Source: Penaeus vannamei
Lineage: Eukaryota > Arthropoda > Malacostraca > Decapoda > Penaeidae
DNA length: 64,000 bases
NCBI RefSeq assembly: GCF_042767895.1
Contig: NC_091589.1
Span: 19,042,770-19,106,769 of the forward strand
Direction: 5' to 3'
This document shows positions 13,023-24,567 of the stretch, piece after piece. The position numbers and the translations under genes are program-made. Below the pieces are notes generated by a model. It had not been told where the DNA came from, did not search any database, and saw only the letters and a program-made list of their open reading frames with translations. Every line of letters begins with the position of its first letter. Within the stretch, counting starts at the first letter, position 1.

Positions 13023-14150
13023 CTACAACACGGCATCAAGGTGAGATAGGTGCTGCTCAAACCCTGCATTGTATATTACGACGTCGTCAAGATATGCCAG
13101 CGCGTGGTGGCCCAACACTGGGTTGAGAACGGCGGCGATAGCCCTCTGAAAAGTTGACGGGGCCGTCGTCAATCCAAAGGGTATACGCGAAAACTGAAAC
13201 AGACGGACGCCGTCCGAGAAAGCTGTCTTTTCTCGGTCCCTCTCATCCACCTCAACAGTCCAGTATGCGCTTTTAGCGTCGAGGACACTAAACCAAGATT
13301 TACTCGCCAGCTGATCAATGACAGCGTCCATCCTGGGTATGGGATACGCATCTGAAACTGTTTTCGCGTTCAAAGCACGGTAGTCAACGCAAAAGCATGT
13401 CGAACCATCCTTCTTTTTCACTAGAACAACGGGAGAGAGCCATGGTGAGCAAGAAAGCATCTTGTCGCCCTCCGCACGGATGTACTGCTGCGTACTCTCG
13501 GGGAGGCGCCACTGTTTCACACGGACGGGTTGGTCGTCCGTGGTTTTGATTTTATGCTTCATGTGTGGCACCACACCTGGAGGCAGCCCTTCGATGAACA
13601 GATCCGGGTAACGATCAAGTACCTGGACAAGTTGTTCACGTTGGACTGACGACAGGTGAGCAAGATCCACCCGGCGAACACCAACTGCCCCTACTGATGA
13701 GGGGAGTTCCTCGTTCTCGAAAGAACATACCGGGAAAACCTCAAACTCGTCCGTGTTATAGCCAAAATCATTGAGTCCATGTACAAAATCAAACCTGTCC
13801 TCCAAGTCCGCCATCAGACTATCCGGTTCGCTTCCATCATCGATGGGAGTCGAAGAAGCCATGTCTAAAGCTCCCCCGGAGGATAAGCCCACATCTTCCG
13901 GGTTGACGCCGGAATCCTGGTCCATGGATTCCGCGTCGTATTCGAGACGATCAAGTGAAACCTCCACGATCGCCGCATAGCAGAGGACGAATCCTTGCTC
14001 GATCTCAACCGGAACTGTCTGATCGTTGACGACCCAAACGTCAACCTCTGGTTGGGAGAGGTCCACCAACAAGCGAGGTACCAGGACCTTGGCTGTGTCG
14101 CTATCAACACAAGCCAGTCCGCCCTTCAAGCCGTTCACAAGGCATCGCAC
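13023..14150 (-). pseudogene. Gypsy-1 reverse transcriptase (broken)
   Basis: This 375-codon frame holds a long N-terminal linker (about 1-160) rich in acidic residues, then the RT fingers and palm: VVLVKKKDGS (241-250), CVDYRALNAKT (254-264), FSVLDAKSAYW with D291, and AYLDD with catalytic aspartates at 355-356. RT copies element RNA to DNA. The region before SPWLSPVVL (about 225-236) is shorter and less conserved than in typical gypsy RTs, which suggests a small internal deletion. The frame ends at 13023 just after LSHLDAVL and continues in another frame at 12984, so a frameshift lies between. Confidence 0.88.
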
Positions 14151-14454
14151 GAATCACCCCGCCCGAGGGGGCGATTCGTGCGCATCTCTCCGCGCGCATC
14201 TCATCGCACCTTCCCGGTCTCCGCCGCTCGTACTACAGCAACGTAGCACGGCCTCTGGCTCGTGGTATGTCAGGATGCCGAGGGACCCGGCACCCGAGAA
14301 CGAAACCCCGAGTCGGACTCCATTAAAACTAGCAGATCTGGCCCCTGAAACAGGGGAGAGGTTCAACTTAAAACCTCCGCAGCAGGTCCACGCCTATCAG
14401 CACCTCTGCTGGAAACCTAGTGTCGTCGTTCACCACGAACACTGAGTGCTGGCA

Positions 14455-14658
14455 CTAACAAGCTCGGGAAAATTTAAACTCAAGGGTTGCTCTGCCCTTG
14501 ATGTCCCGTGCGGCCCCAGATGCCCCCCTAAGGTCGCGTGGGTGCAGTGAGAGCGGGGTGTTGGAAATCCTCCTGAAACAAGACTCCTTCACCACCGTTG
14601 CCTCACTTCCCGAGTCAAGAAAGGCCAAGACCTTAGTCCCAGCAACCACACAATTCAA
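14455..14658 (-). pseudogene. Gypsy-1 aspartic protease fragment
   Basis: This 67-codon frame carries VLAFLDSGSEATVV, the active-site loop of retroviral-type aspartic proteases (D-S-G form), at residues about 10-24. The enzyme cuts the polyprotein and acts as a dimer. The frame is shorter than a complete protease of about 100 residues and ends at 14455. The RT frame starts at 14150 in a different phase, so the C-terminal half is lost or frameshifted. Confidence 0.72.
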
Positions 14659-14785
14659 CAGCGCCTGAAACTGTGCCTCGGGAAGCTCCGGTTCCGTGGA
14701 ATTGTCGCTCCCCTCGGCGCCCGCATCATCATTGTCCCTGACAGTGGCTCATTGTGGTTGCAGTTGTGTTCTGTTGGGCGGTGCC

Positions 14786-15967
14786 CTACAGTTCTGCCCG
14801 TAAAAAGCACCGCCCAGCCACATGCCCTCGGCGGCCACACCGGGTGCACTGATTACCTTCTCGCACCGCACGACACTCGGAGGCGTCATGCGTAGTCACC
14901 TGATGGTAGGGACACCAGCGTCAGGGTTCTCGAGTGCGTACGGATAACTCTGCTAGGGGATCAACCGGAGATCGACCCTCGCGAGGAGCAGAAGAGCGAG
15001 GTTTAGGCCCTGCCTCACTCGAGAAACTGACCAATGGTTTCTCTACCCGCCCGGCATAGTGCCGATGGTGCCAAGCTTTTTGGGCTGCTTCGACCATCCG
15101 GTAAAGTGGCTGATCCTCTATCAACACGAGCTTTTCCCTCAGCCAGAGCGGGAGTACTTGGAGAAAAGTCCTCATCAGAGGTTCAGCTGGCCCAAGTTCA
15201 CCAGGATAGTCGCGCATGCCTTGGTATACTACGGTCTCGATCGCGAGATAGAAGTCCCTAGGGGAAGTGTCGCCGAGTACGTACGACCCCAAATGCCGTA
15301 GGTACTCCTTCGACGAGCACGTCCCCCGGAGACGTTGTCGAAGGGTTTCCTTAAACTCGTCCCAGGTCCCAATCCCGTCAAAAACTGGGGAGTTAACGAC
15401 TATATCCGCCGTCCCCCTACAACTACCACGGGCGGCGCGGATCAGAGCCTCATTCGTGCCATAAGGATGGGCTTGCTCAATGTGCCGCAACCATATTTCC
15501 AATTCCTGATTCCTCCGAAGAGGCTGGCTAGATGGGACCTCTGCCCGGTAAGGCGGAATCGGGCCATGCAGGGTTATACCTTGATCTAAGGGACGCGGGT
15601 TGATGGGCGCTCGCTGAGATGAGTGGTCAGTCGTGACCGCATGCACCCCCACTTCTACCTACGATGCAGAGGCTGCAGCTGGTGAACGAGTGTACGGTTC
15701 AGATGCCCTGGGCTCCAGTAATCGCACGATATTGGCGTACTGCCTTTCCAGGGTACTGAACCGAGAATTCAGCCGTTCGAATTTGTCCACCAGCTCCCCA
15801 TACTTCGAGAGCGAGAGGTGATCACGGGGCTCTAGCCTTTGCCCCAAAGTCAAAGATTGAGCGTTATCTCCTCGATGAAACTCGGGGCCCTCATAAAGGG
15901 TGTTAGCAGAGGATCCCGAGCACTCATTAGTGGGTTTTCCTTGGACGGTATTGCGTGTGCAAGGCAT
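14786..15967 (-). pseudogene. Gypsy-1 Gag with two in-frame stops
   Basis: One phase is kept over the whole span but is interrupted by a stop at about 15659-15661 and a TGA at 14921-14923. The N-terminal 102 codons contain a probable coiled coil (SKYGELVDKFERLNSRF and following). The middle 243 codons (15652-14921) are capsid-like, with many W/L residues, and are similar to the gag fragment at 45564-46195 (for example QPLRRNQELE against QPLKKNQAIE). After the TGA the same frame encodes two Cys-His boxes at 14914-14807, the second being CTRCGRRGHVAGRC, a standard CCHC zinc knuckle for RNA binding. Gag would form the virus-like particle that packages element RNA. Confidence 0.8.
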
Positions 15968-16067
15968 TTTTGCGTCCCAGCACTTGCTCTACAACCCGTT
16001 ACTTAGCTTACGATAGACTTGCACAAAGGCTTGACCAGACACTTTATAAAAAAGAATAACTCTTCTC

Positions 16068-16085
16068 TCCCACCGCTGCCTACCA
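16068..16085 (-). promoter_or_regulatory. Gypsy-1 primer binding site, tRNA-Leu-like
   Basis: The plus strand reads tcccaccgctgcctacca. This equals the 3' end of a common animal tRNA-Leu (TCCCACCGCTGCCA plus CCA) except for one inserted T. On the element's sense strand it begins with TGG and lies about 10 nt inside the 5' LTR edge at 16096, as expected for a minus-strand primer site. The tRNA assignment rests on remembered tRNA-Leu sequence. Confidence 0.6.
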
Positions 16086-16095
16086 AAAAGACAGT

Positions 16096-16435
16096 TGTAG
16101 CGGGATGTAGACCCAGTAGACTTAAGTTGTCTGGTTGAGTCCGGGCTCAACCGAGAATATGGAGATTTTGCTCAAGGGAAAAGATTCGTCTGCAATGAAC
16201 AGATGTAGGGTTCCAAGCCTACGGCATGCTGCCACCACCCGATTAGTAGGTTCGGAAACCGTGTGTGTTGTGTAAGTGGGTGTAGACGTTGTGTAAGAAA
16301 AGGGTGGAAGGAAAGTACAGGATGCATGTACTAAATGTTGGATGTGTAGGTGTGTAGATGTGAAGAGGGAGATAGCGTAGGCTGAGCGTCTGCGTGGACG
16401 TGTTTCGAAGAAAAAAGCAAGATCATAGAATTCTT
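16096..16435 (-). repeat. Gypsy-1 5' LTR remnant (part A)
   Basis: The block runs from tgtagcgggatg to gaattctt and matches 58786-59036 plus 60321-60407. The 16096 edge is defined because the other copy changes to satellite exactly at tgtagcg. The block ends at 16435 directly against satellite (aatactcattata), whereas the other copy continues for a further 2 kb, so this LTR is truncated on its outer side. Confidence 0.75.
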
Positions 16436-18251
16436 AATACTCATTATAATAAAAATAATAATGATATTATTATTTCTATTGTCATTATTAGAATGCAAAT
16501 TATTAAAATAGAGGTCATTATTGCAATTATTGCAGTAATGATCAAAAGTATCATTATGATACTCATTTTATTATTATTATCATCATTATAGTCATTATTC
16601 TTATGATTATCATCATTATAGTCATTATAGTCATGATTATCATTATTATCATTATCATTATTGCAGTTATAATGATTATTATGCTAATTATTACTGTCAT
16701 TTTTATCATTATAACTATAATGATAACAATAATGATACTTTTAAAATAATAATGACAATAATACTCATTATGGCAAAAATAATATTATTATTATTTCTAT
16801 TGTCATTATTAGTATGAAAATTATTAGAATAGAGTTCAAATATTGATATTATTGCAGTAATTATCAAAATTATCATTATAATCCTCATTTTATTATTATT
16901 ATCATTATTATTGTCATTATCATCATTATTGTTATTAATAAAAGCATTATCATAATTATCTGAATTTATGATAAAATCATCAAAATTATCATTTAAATGC
17001 GAAAAAGGTTTTTTCAACCTTTCTCTCATAAGGCTGTAATACGCTAGATTTTCCCGTTTTTCTTTTGGAATTTTATTAGTTTTAGCCTTTATTTCATTAT
17101 AATTGGACTCTATGATTATTATTATCATCATTATGAACATTATTGTCATTATTCTTATGACTATCATCATTATTGTCATTATCGTCATGATTATCATTAT
17201 TATCATAATCAATATTGATATCATAATAATTATTATGCTAATTATTACTGTCATTTTCATCCTTAAAACTATTTTTATAATAATAATATTAATAATAATT
17301 CTAGAAATAATAATGACATAAATAATCACTATAATAACAATAACAATGATATTATTATTATTTCTATTGCCATTATTTTAGCATTATTGCTATATTGCAG
17401 TAATTATCAAAATTATCATTATAATTACCATTTTATTATTATTATCATCATTATTATTGTCATTATCATCATAATTATCATCGTTATAGTTAATAATAAA
17501 GGCATTATCATGAAAATCATAATAATTACCTGAATTTCTGATAAATTCATCATAATTATCATTTAAAAGCGAAAATGTTTTTTTTTTCGACTTTTCTCTC
17601 AAAAGGCTGCAGATTCTGCCGTTTTTTCGACTTTTAGTTTTAGCCTTTATTTCATTATAAATGGACTCTATGATTATTATTAGCATAATTATCATCATTA
17701 TTGTCATTATTCTTATGATTATCATCATTATAGTCATTATCGTCATGACTATCATTATCATTCTCTCAGTTTTAATGATTATTATGCTAATTATTACGGT
17801 CATTTTCATTATAACTATTTTTATAATGATAATAACAATAATTATATTTATAGAATTAATAATGACAATAACAAGAATTATGATATCATTATTATTTCTA
17901 CTGTCATTATTGGTATAAAAATTATTAGAATAGAGTTCATTATTGCTATTATTGCAGTAATTATCAAAATTATCAATATAATAATTATTATTATTATTAT
18001 TATCATCATTATTATTTTCATTATCATCATAATTATCATTATTATTGGTATTAATGAGGGCATTATCATGAAAATCATTATATTACCTGAATGCATGCTA
18101 AAATCATAATTATCATTAAAAAGCGAAAAACGTTTTTTTCGACCTTTCTCTCAAAAGGCTGTAATACGCTAGATTTTGCCGTTTTTTTCGACTTTTGGAA
18201 TTTTATTAGTTTTAGCCTTATTTCCTTATAAATGGACTCTATGATTATTAT
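16436..18251 (-). repeat. Type A satellite, '-' orientation
   Basis: This is the reverse complement of the type A monomers. Core motifs in the form cctttctctcataaggctgtaatacgctagat recur at about 17017, 17590 and 18140 (period near 570). Frames such as 17661-17918 closely resemble the corresponding frames of the HOR array at 2124-2390, so this is an inverted segment of the same family. The BEL element is inserted at 18251. Confidence 0.9.
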
Positions 18252-18600
18252 TGTTAAATATGTTAGTTACCCCTAATGCTCAGAACATTACGTTTTCTGT
18301 GTTTACCCTCAGTTCCTTTGTTTTTATTTCTTCTTTATAGAATATCTATATTTTTGTTGAGTAGAATACATATTTTTCTGAATTTGAATTAGAGAAATAC
18401 TATATTTTAATGTAGTTTTATATCAGAGAAAAGGTACTTATATTCCACATATATTTTTATGTATGAATACTCGTTGCAATAAAGGCCACTACGTGGCACT
18501 GCCAGGTCAGCACTGTTTCAGTCAACAACCCCCAGCCCTTTGATCCTGCTTCTACATCATGTTTTGTTGCCAAGTGTGGGTCTCGTGAGGCCGTTTCCCA
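18252..18600 (+). repeat. BEL 5' LTR
   Basis: 349 bp from tgttaaatatg to gtttccca (TG...CA). It matches the 3' LTR at all but one position (tacttatattcc here, tacttattttcc there). A polyadenylation signal aataaa is at 18478-18483. The LTR carries the promoter and polyadenylation signals for element RNA; the exact start site is not evident. Confidence 0.97.
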
Positions 18601-18606
18601 AATTTT

Positions 18607-18624
18607 TGGTGCCCAGACCCGGGA
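18607..18624 (+). promoter_or_regulatory. BEL primer binding site
   Basis: TGGTGCCCAGACCCGGGA begins 6 nt after the LTR end. It starts with TGG, complementary to a tRNA CCA end, and the position is correct for priming minus-strand DNA. I could not assign the tRNA with confidence. Confidence 0.65.
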
Positions 18625-18669
18625 AGCTTTAGATATAGAGTCGTCGCCCGGACAAGTAAGGTAACAAAC

Positions 18670-21600
18670 ATGGCAGAGTCACTTGAAGCATTGAAGAGGA
18701 AAAGGGCTGCATCAAGAGGTTGGTTGACAAGAGCTGTACAGAACCTCCAGGAGGTTTTAAATGATAACAACAGTAATTATGAGAAGTTAGATCAAGTTGC
18801 TGCTGAATTTGATAAGAGGCTAATATTGTTGGATGAGGCGCAGACAGCTGTTGAAGTAGAACTTGTTAATCCTGATGATTTAGATGCAGACCTTGATGAA
18901 GCAAGTAATTTTCGCAAAGCTGCAACAAATGTTAGATTTGAGGTCACCATGCGAATGAAGAGAGCTAATGATGGCAGTGACAGTGACAAAGGCTCTGTCT
19001 CCAGTATGAGCACCTCAGATGCAAAGCTGCCAAAGCTAGAGCTTCCCAAATATGATGGTGATCTGACCCAATGGCAGTCATTTTGGGATAGATTTACAGC
19101 CTCAATAGACAGGACTGACATACCTGTTATTACTAAGTTCACTTATTTACAATCAGTGTTACAAGGAAAAGCATTGTCTGCCATCCGAGGAGTAACACTC
19201 ACTGTTCCAAATTACAAGGTTGCATGTGATATATTGAAGAACAGATTTGGCCGACCTCAAATAATCATAAATGCACATATTCATGCACTAATGAATATCT
19301 CTGTAGCTCCTAAAATAAGAGGAGCAAATTATGTTGAATCGCTGTGGAATCTTCTAGACCAACTCCATTGGCATGTAAGAAGTTTGGAGAGCTTTGGCAT
19401 TAATAATAAACAATTTGGCGTGGTGTTAACTCCATTGGTCTTGGGTCGTCTGCCTCAAGAGATAAGATTGGAATGGTCAAGGGAATCTACAAATCATGAA
19501 GGTGACCTGGAATGGCTGCTGACGTTCCTGCAGAAGGAGATAAGCCGTCGAGAGAGATCTGAAACTTTCCCGGACGTTGGGATGGGGAAGCCTGAACGAC
19601 GATTTGTGGACTCGGAGAAAAGAAGAGTGGCTTCTGCATCGGCTCTTCACACCTCATCTGAAGTAGGATCTTCTTATTGTGCTTTCTGCAGCAAGAAACA
19701 CAAGTCTGAGAAGTGCTGGGATATCCTGAAGCTCCCTTTGAAGGAACGTGAAGAAAAAATCAAAGCTGCCCATTTGTGTTTCAAGTGTTTGAGTAAGGGG
19801 CATATTTCCAGTGGTTGTCAAAGCAAGTGTTCTAAGTGTAATGGCAATCATAATTTTCTTCTGTGTAGATCAAAGGGCACAGGAAGCACAGAAAAGGCTA
19901 TGGAAAAAAGTGTGAGTGATCAGAAGGTTAGTGATATTGTAGAACCTTCTGAAAATTGCAGTCCCCAAGTGAATCATGTTGGTGTGACTCTTAGCAAGTG
20001 TAATGTGTTGACGAAGACTAGCTGTGTGCTACAGACAGCTAGAGTTAAAGTGTTTGGCGAGTCAGGTGCTTGTTGTGAAGCCACCTTGTTGTTTGATACA
20101 GGCTCTGATAGATCTTATGTGTCCAGTAATCTTGTGAAGAAAGTTAAGCCCAAGTGGGTGAGCTCAGAACCTGTGTCATATGCTGCTTTTGGAGGTAGTA
20201 AGTCTCCTCCAGGTAAACAGAGTAATATTTTTGACTTGCAATTAGTAGGTTTACATGGTGCAAAACATTTAATGGCTTTAGAGATTCCAAAGGTTTGTGC
20301 ACCATTGACTAGACCCTGTATTCCTAGTAATTTGGTTGATGCATTTTCTGATTTTCAACTTGCTGATGGTTACAAGAATAATAGTCACCTGAATATAGAC
20401 ATACTTGTAGGTTTGGATGCTTATTGGGGATTTATGGATCCTGAAATTAAGCCACATCAGAGTAATGGATTAGTAGCCCAAAAGTCTGTATTTGGTTGGG
20501 TGTTATCTGGTTCATGGAAGGTTCCTACTATCAGCAACTGTGAGTCTACACAAATGTTGTGTATAGGAAATGTGACAGATTCTGATTTACGTGAGTTTTG
20601 GGATTTAGAATCTGTTGGCATAACTCAAAAGGAAGCTGTTCCTAGCCCATTTACCTCAGACCCTGTTTTGAAGCAATTTTGTGAAAATGTTAAGTTTGAA
20701 GAGGGACGCTATGAAGTAGGCTTACCTTGGAAGTCGGATGACTGCAAGAAGAATCTTATGAATAATGAGGGAATTGCTAGGAAAAGGTTGCAAGGATTAG
20801 GGCGTAAGTTAGATAAGGACCCAGAGCTTCAGAAACAATATTCTAACGTGTTTACTGATTATGAACAAGAGGGAATAATTGAAGAAGTCCCTTCAAGTGA
20901 AGTTGTAAGTTCTCAGCCTACATATTATATGCCTCATCGTCCAGTTGTCAAAGAGAGCAGTTCTTCAACTAAGGTCAGACCAGTTTTTGATGCTTCTGCA
21001 ACTAGTTATAATGGCACTTCTTTAAATGATTGTCTTGAGTCTGGTCCTTCACTTAACGCTGATCTTGTGAAAGTATTGGTTCGTTTCAGAAAGTGGAAGG
21101 TTGCATTGACTGCTGATATTACAAAGGCATTCTTGCAGATTTGTGTTCGGCCAGAAGACCGAGATGTTCATCGCTTTTTGTGGAAATGCAAAGACTCCAT
21201 GAGAATGATGAGGTTTGTTCGTGTTCCCTTTGGTAATACAAGTAGCCCTTTTTTGCTAAATGCCACCATTAAATACCACTTACAGTCTTATCCTGATACT
21301 GAAGTAGTAAAAGAGTTAAAGGAAAACCTTTATGTAGATGATTGGCTGTCAGGGGTGGACACTGCTGAGGAAGCTTGTGAGAAGTTTAAAGAAGCTCAAA
21401 GTATTTTGGCTGAAGCTGGGTTCCCTCTTTCTAAATGGCACTCAAATTGTAAATTGTTTGCAACAAAGTTTAATGATAAAATTGATCATGGTGATGAACA
21501 TGAATCCACAAAGGTTTTAGGTATGAAGTGGTTATCCTTGTCAGATCAGTTTGTTTTTAAAGGTATTGATTTAGACCTGGAGACACATTTGGTGTCAACC

Positions 21601-23061
21601 AAAAGAGCAATTCTTAGTCTCATAGCCAGGCTTTTTGACCCACTTGGTTTGATTAGTCCCTTTGTCATGTATGCTAAAATCCTCTTTCAAGACATATGGA
21701 GACTTGGGCTTGATTGGGATGAGTTACTACCTAAAGAGGTGCAAAATAAGTTTCAGAATTGGGTTAAGAGCATTGCTGCTCTAAAATATTGGAAGATTAA
21801 TCGTTGCTATTTCCCAGAAATGTCCTGGAAAGAGTTGTCTGGTGTAGAACTCTATGCCTTTGGTGATGCTTCAGAGAAAGGGTATGGAGCTTGCGTGTAC
21901 TTGAGAGTTCCTCTTGTGGATGGAACATACCAGGTGTCATTAGTGGTAGCAAGGTCAAGGGTAGCACCTATAAAGAGGGTCACTTTACCTCGACTAGAAT
22001 TGCTTGGTGCTTTACTTTGTGCTAGACTCTTAGATTTTGTGAAGTCTGCCCTCTGTCTCGATAAGACTGTGACTTATTGTTGTTGGACAGACTCAAAGGT
22101 TGCTCTTGCATGGATAAAGGGTAATCCTTGTAGATGGAAGGTGTTTGTGTCAAATAGAGTTGTTGAAATTCAGAGTCTTACCTCCCCATGCCACTGGTAC
22201 CATTGTCCAGGTAAAGAAAATCCTGTTGATCTAGTGTCTAGAGGGGCGTTAGCCGAACCCCTTGTTAATTCTACTTTATGGATAAATGGCCCTTCTTGGT
22301 TGTCTGAACCTTTAACTCTAAGTGATAAAGGAGAAACTGTAGAGTTACCTGTTGAAGAAAGTTGCAGTAAAGGAAATATTTCTTGTGTATCTGTAAACTC
22401 TCCTAACATATTTGAGTTTGAGAGATGGAGTAACTTCAATAAGGCACGTTGTGTGGTGGCTTGGGTTATGAGATTTATTAATAATGTCCGACCTCATTCT
22501 GTGAAGATGTCAGGTCCCTTGTCTCCTGCTGAGTTAGCAGTGGCCAAGACCAAATTGTTCTACTGTGTACAGAGAGAGAATTTTGTTCAGGAAATTGCAG
22601 ACTTGAAAAAGGGTAAATCTCCTTCAATGGGTTCTCCTTTGTGTAGTTTAGATCCTTTTGTAGATGATGAAGGCCTATTGAGAATTAAGGGACGTTTGGA
22701 GAATGCTGATTTAAGTTTTGAAAGTAAACATCCTGTTATTATTCCTTCAGGTCATGTTGCTAAGCTCTTGGTTCAATTTCAGCATATTTTTCTGAAGCAT
22801 GCTGGAGTAGGGACCATTGTGTCTACTTTAAGAGGCAGCTACTGGATTTTGGGAGTCAGGAGAATTGCTAAAACTGTTTGTAGAATGTGTGTTAAGTGTA
22901 AGAGGTATGATTCTAGGGCTTGTAGTCAGCCTGTTGCACCTCTACCAGGATTAAGAGTTAAGATTGCTCCTCCCTTCACTGTGACAGGTCTTGATTATGC
23001 TGGTCCTCTCTTTTGTATTGATTTGCCGTCAAAGAAATTGTACATTTTGTTGTTTACTTGA
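18670..23061 (+). pseudogene. BEL/Pao Gag-Pol polyprotein, first 1463 codons up to a premature TGA
   Basis: The start ATG is the first after the leader. Residues 1-300 are Gag, with the DUF1759-like segment PKLELPKYDGDLTQWQ at about 121-136. Three zinc knuckles follow at 337-349, 370-383 and 387-399 (C-X2-C-X3/4-H-X4-C). The protease loop LLFDTGSD is at about 473-480. RT shows RPVFDASA (771-778), D816 in ADITKAF and YVDD at 888-891. RNase H shows D1066, E1110, D1141 and D1187. The integrase finger has H1372, H1377, C1407 and C1410, and the first catalytic Asp is D1442. TGA at 23059-23061 ends translation inside the integrase core. All other motifs look intact, so this copy could be mobilised only if the stop is an assembly error, is read through, or another copy supplies integrase. 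Confidence 0.95.
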
Positions 23062-24018
23062 GCAGTAGTAAGAGCAGTGCACCTAGAACTAACTGATTCA
23101 TTATCTCTTTCTGATTGCATGCTTGCAATACGTAGATTTGCAGCACGAAGAGGTCTTCCTTCTGTTTTTTACTCAGATAATGCCAAAACATTTGTGAGTG
23201 CAGCTCGTCAACTTCAGCAAGAATATGGACCATTGTCTCCTCAATGGAAATTCATTGTTCCCCGTTCTCCATGGTGGGGAGGTTGGTGGGAGCGTTTGAT
23301 TAGGTCTGTTAAGTCAGCTTTGAGGAAGACAATAGGGGTTAAATGTTTGTCAAAAATTGAGTTAGAGACCACCATTCAAGAAATTGAGGCTTGTGTGAAT
23401 TCTAGACCCTTAACATATGTTGGAGATGAACCTGATGTTTCTAATCCTTTGACTCCCTCACAATTTCTCATTGGACGTAATGCTGGACTTCAACTCGAGG
23501 TTAATGATCAGCCTTCATGTATCACCGGAAAGGATTTGATTATCCGAGAAAGTATTCGCCAGCAACAACTTGATAAGTTTTGGAAATTATGGAGCAATGA
23601 TTATCTAAGAAACTTGCCACCTGTTGTGAAGGGATTTGTGCAAAAATGTAATGTAAAGAAAGGTGCTATTGTCCTTGTCAGAGAAGACTATGTTCCTAGG
23701 CTAAAATGGCCATTAGGTGTTGTAACAGAAGTATTCCCAGGTAATGATAATATCATTAGGAGTGTCATGGTAAAAACTGACAAAGGAGTAATTAATAGAC
23801 CAGTGCAGAAGTTGCATGATCTTGAAATGTATAGTGATCTTTATGAAGATTCTGATGAAGATTTGAGAGAATCTATCTCAGGGGAAATTGTTAAATCATC
23901 AGTTCCTGGAAACAATGAAAATAGTGCCTCTGAACCTTGTAAAGAGAGTTGTTTAAACCCTACTTCCTTTAGTCAGCGGGGTCGTGCCATAAAACCCCCA
24001 AATAAACTTGACTTGTAA
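23062..24018 (+). pseudogene. BEL/Pao integrase C-terminal part, after the stop
   Basis: The same reading frame stays open for 318 codons after the TGA, to a TAA-type end at 24018. It holds the second catalytic Asp in FYSDNAKTF and the third residue, Glu, in WWGGWWERLIRS, followed by a conserved region with SRPLTY and LTPSQFLIG. The segment from about 23640 to 23830 (VKKGAIVLVREDYVPRLKWPLG) is the short C-terminal domain typical of Pao integrases. The first internal ATG is at 23077, but independent translation is not expected. The break from the upstream part is a single nonsense codon, not a frameshift. Confidence 0.93.
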
Positions 24019-24218
24019 TAATATGCTGTAATTAGTTTAGTTGTTCTAATTTCTTAAGGTTGAAATTAAGATAAGTTTGTGAGTCTTATAGTATAAATGA
24101 GTTTACTGAAGCAATTTCCAAGGAGAAATCTGTCCTACTACTATTTCTCAGGATTTTATTACCTCATTTAAGTACATTTAGTCTATGATAGGAGTAAGTA
24201 CTCCTATGGTGGGGAGTA
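24019..24218 (+). other. BEL 3' UTR with polypurine tract
   Basis: 200 bp of non-coding sequence lies between the polyprotein stop and the 3' LTR. ggtggggagta at 24208-24218 directly abuts the LTR and is a good polypurine tract for plus-strand priming. Nothing else is recognisable. Confidence 0.8.
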
Positions 24219-24567
24219 TGTTAAATATGTTAGTTACCCCTAATGCTCAGAACATTACGTTTTCTGTGTTTACCCTCAGTTCCTTTGTTTTTATTTCTTC
24301 TTTATAGAATATCTATATTTTTGTTGAGTAGAATACATATTTTTCTGAATTTGAATTAGAGAAATACTATATTTTAATGTAGTTTTATATCAGAGAAAAG
24401 GTACTTATTTTCCACATATATTTTTATGTATGAATACTCGTTGCAATAAAGGCCACTACGTGGCACTGCCAGGTCAGCACTGTTTCAGTCAACAACCCCC
24501 AGCCCTTTGATCCTGCTTCTACATCATGTTTTGTTGCCAAGTGTGGGTCTCGTGAGGCCGTTTCCCA
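24219..24567 (+). repeat. BEL 3' LTR
   Basis: 349 bp, same ends as the 5' LTR and one substitution from it. aataaa is at 24445-24450. Satellite resumes at once after it. Confidence 0.97.

Larger units (their letters stand above)
7764..16435 (-). mobile_element. Gypsy-1: degraded Ty3/gypsy retrotransposon
   Basis: Reading on the minus strand, gag (15967 to 14786), protease (14658 to 14455), reverse transcriptase (14150 to 13023), RNase H and integrase zinc finger (12984 to 12037) and integrase core (12065 to 11205) follow in the standard Ty3/gypsy order. The parts lie in three frames with stops between them, so the copy is dead. The outer ends match a separate terminal repeat at 58786-62420. 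The low end (7764-8892) matches its distal part and the high end (16096-16435) matches its proximal part, so each LTR has lost its outer portion and abuts satellite. GC content is far above that of the surrounding satellite. Confidence 0.85.
18252..24567 (+). mobile_element. BEL/Pao LTR retrotransposon, full length, nearly intact
   Basis: Two 349-bp LTRs flank a single gag-pol frame interrupted by one TGA. Order is gag with three zinc knuckles, aspartic protease, RT with YVDD, RNase H, integrase zinc finger and DDE core, as in the Pao family. A possible 5-bp target duplication attat (18247-18251 and 24570-24574) appears if the 3' LTR is read two bases longer (cccaca), but the target is low-complexity satellite so this is weak. 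Base use and codon texture are unlike the satellite it sits in. The near-identical LTRs show recent insertion. Confidence 0.96.
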
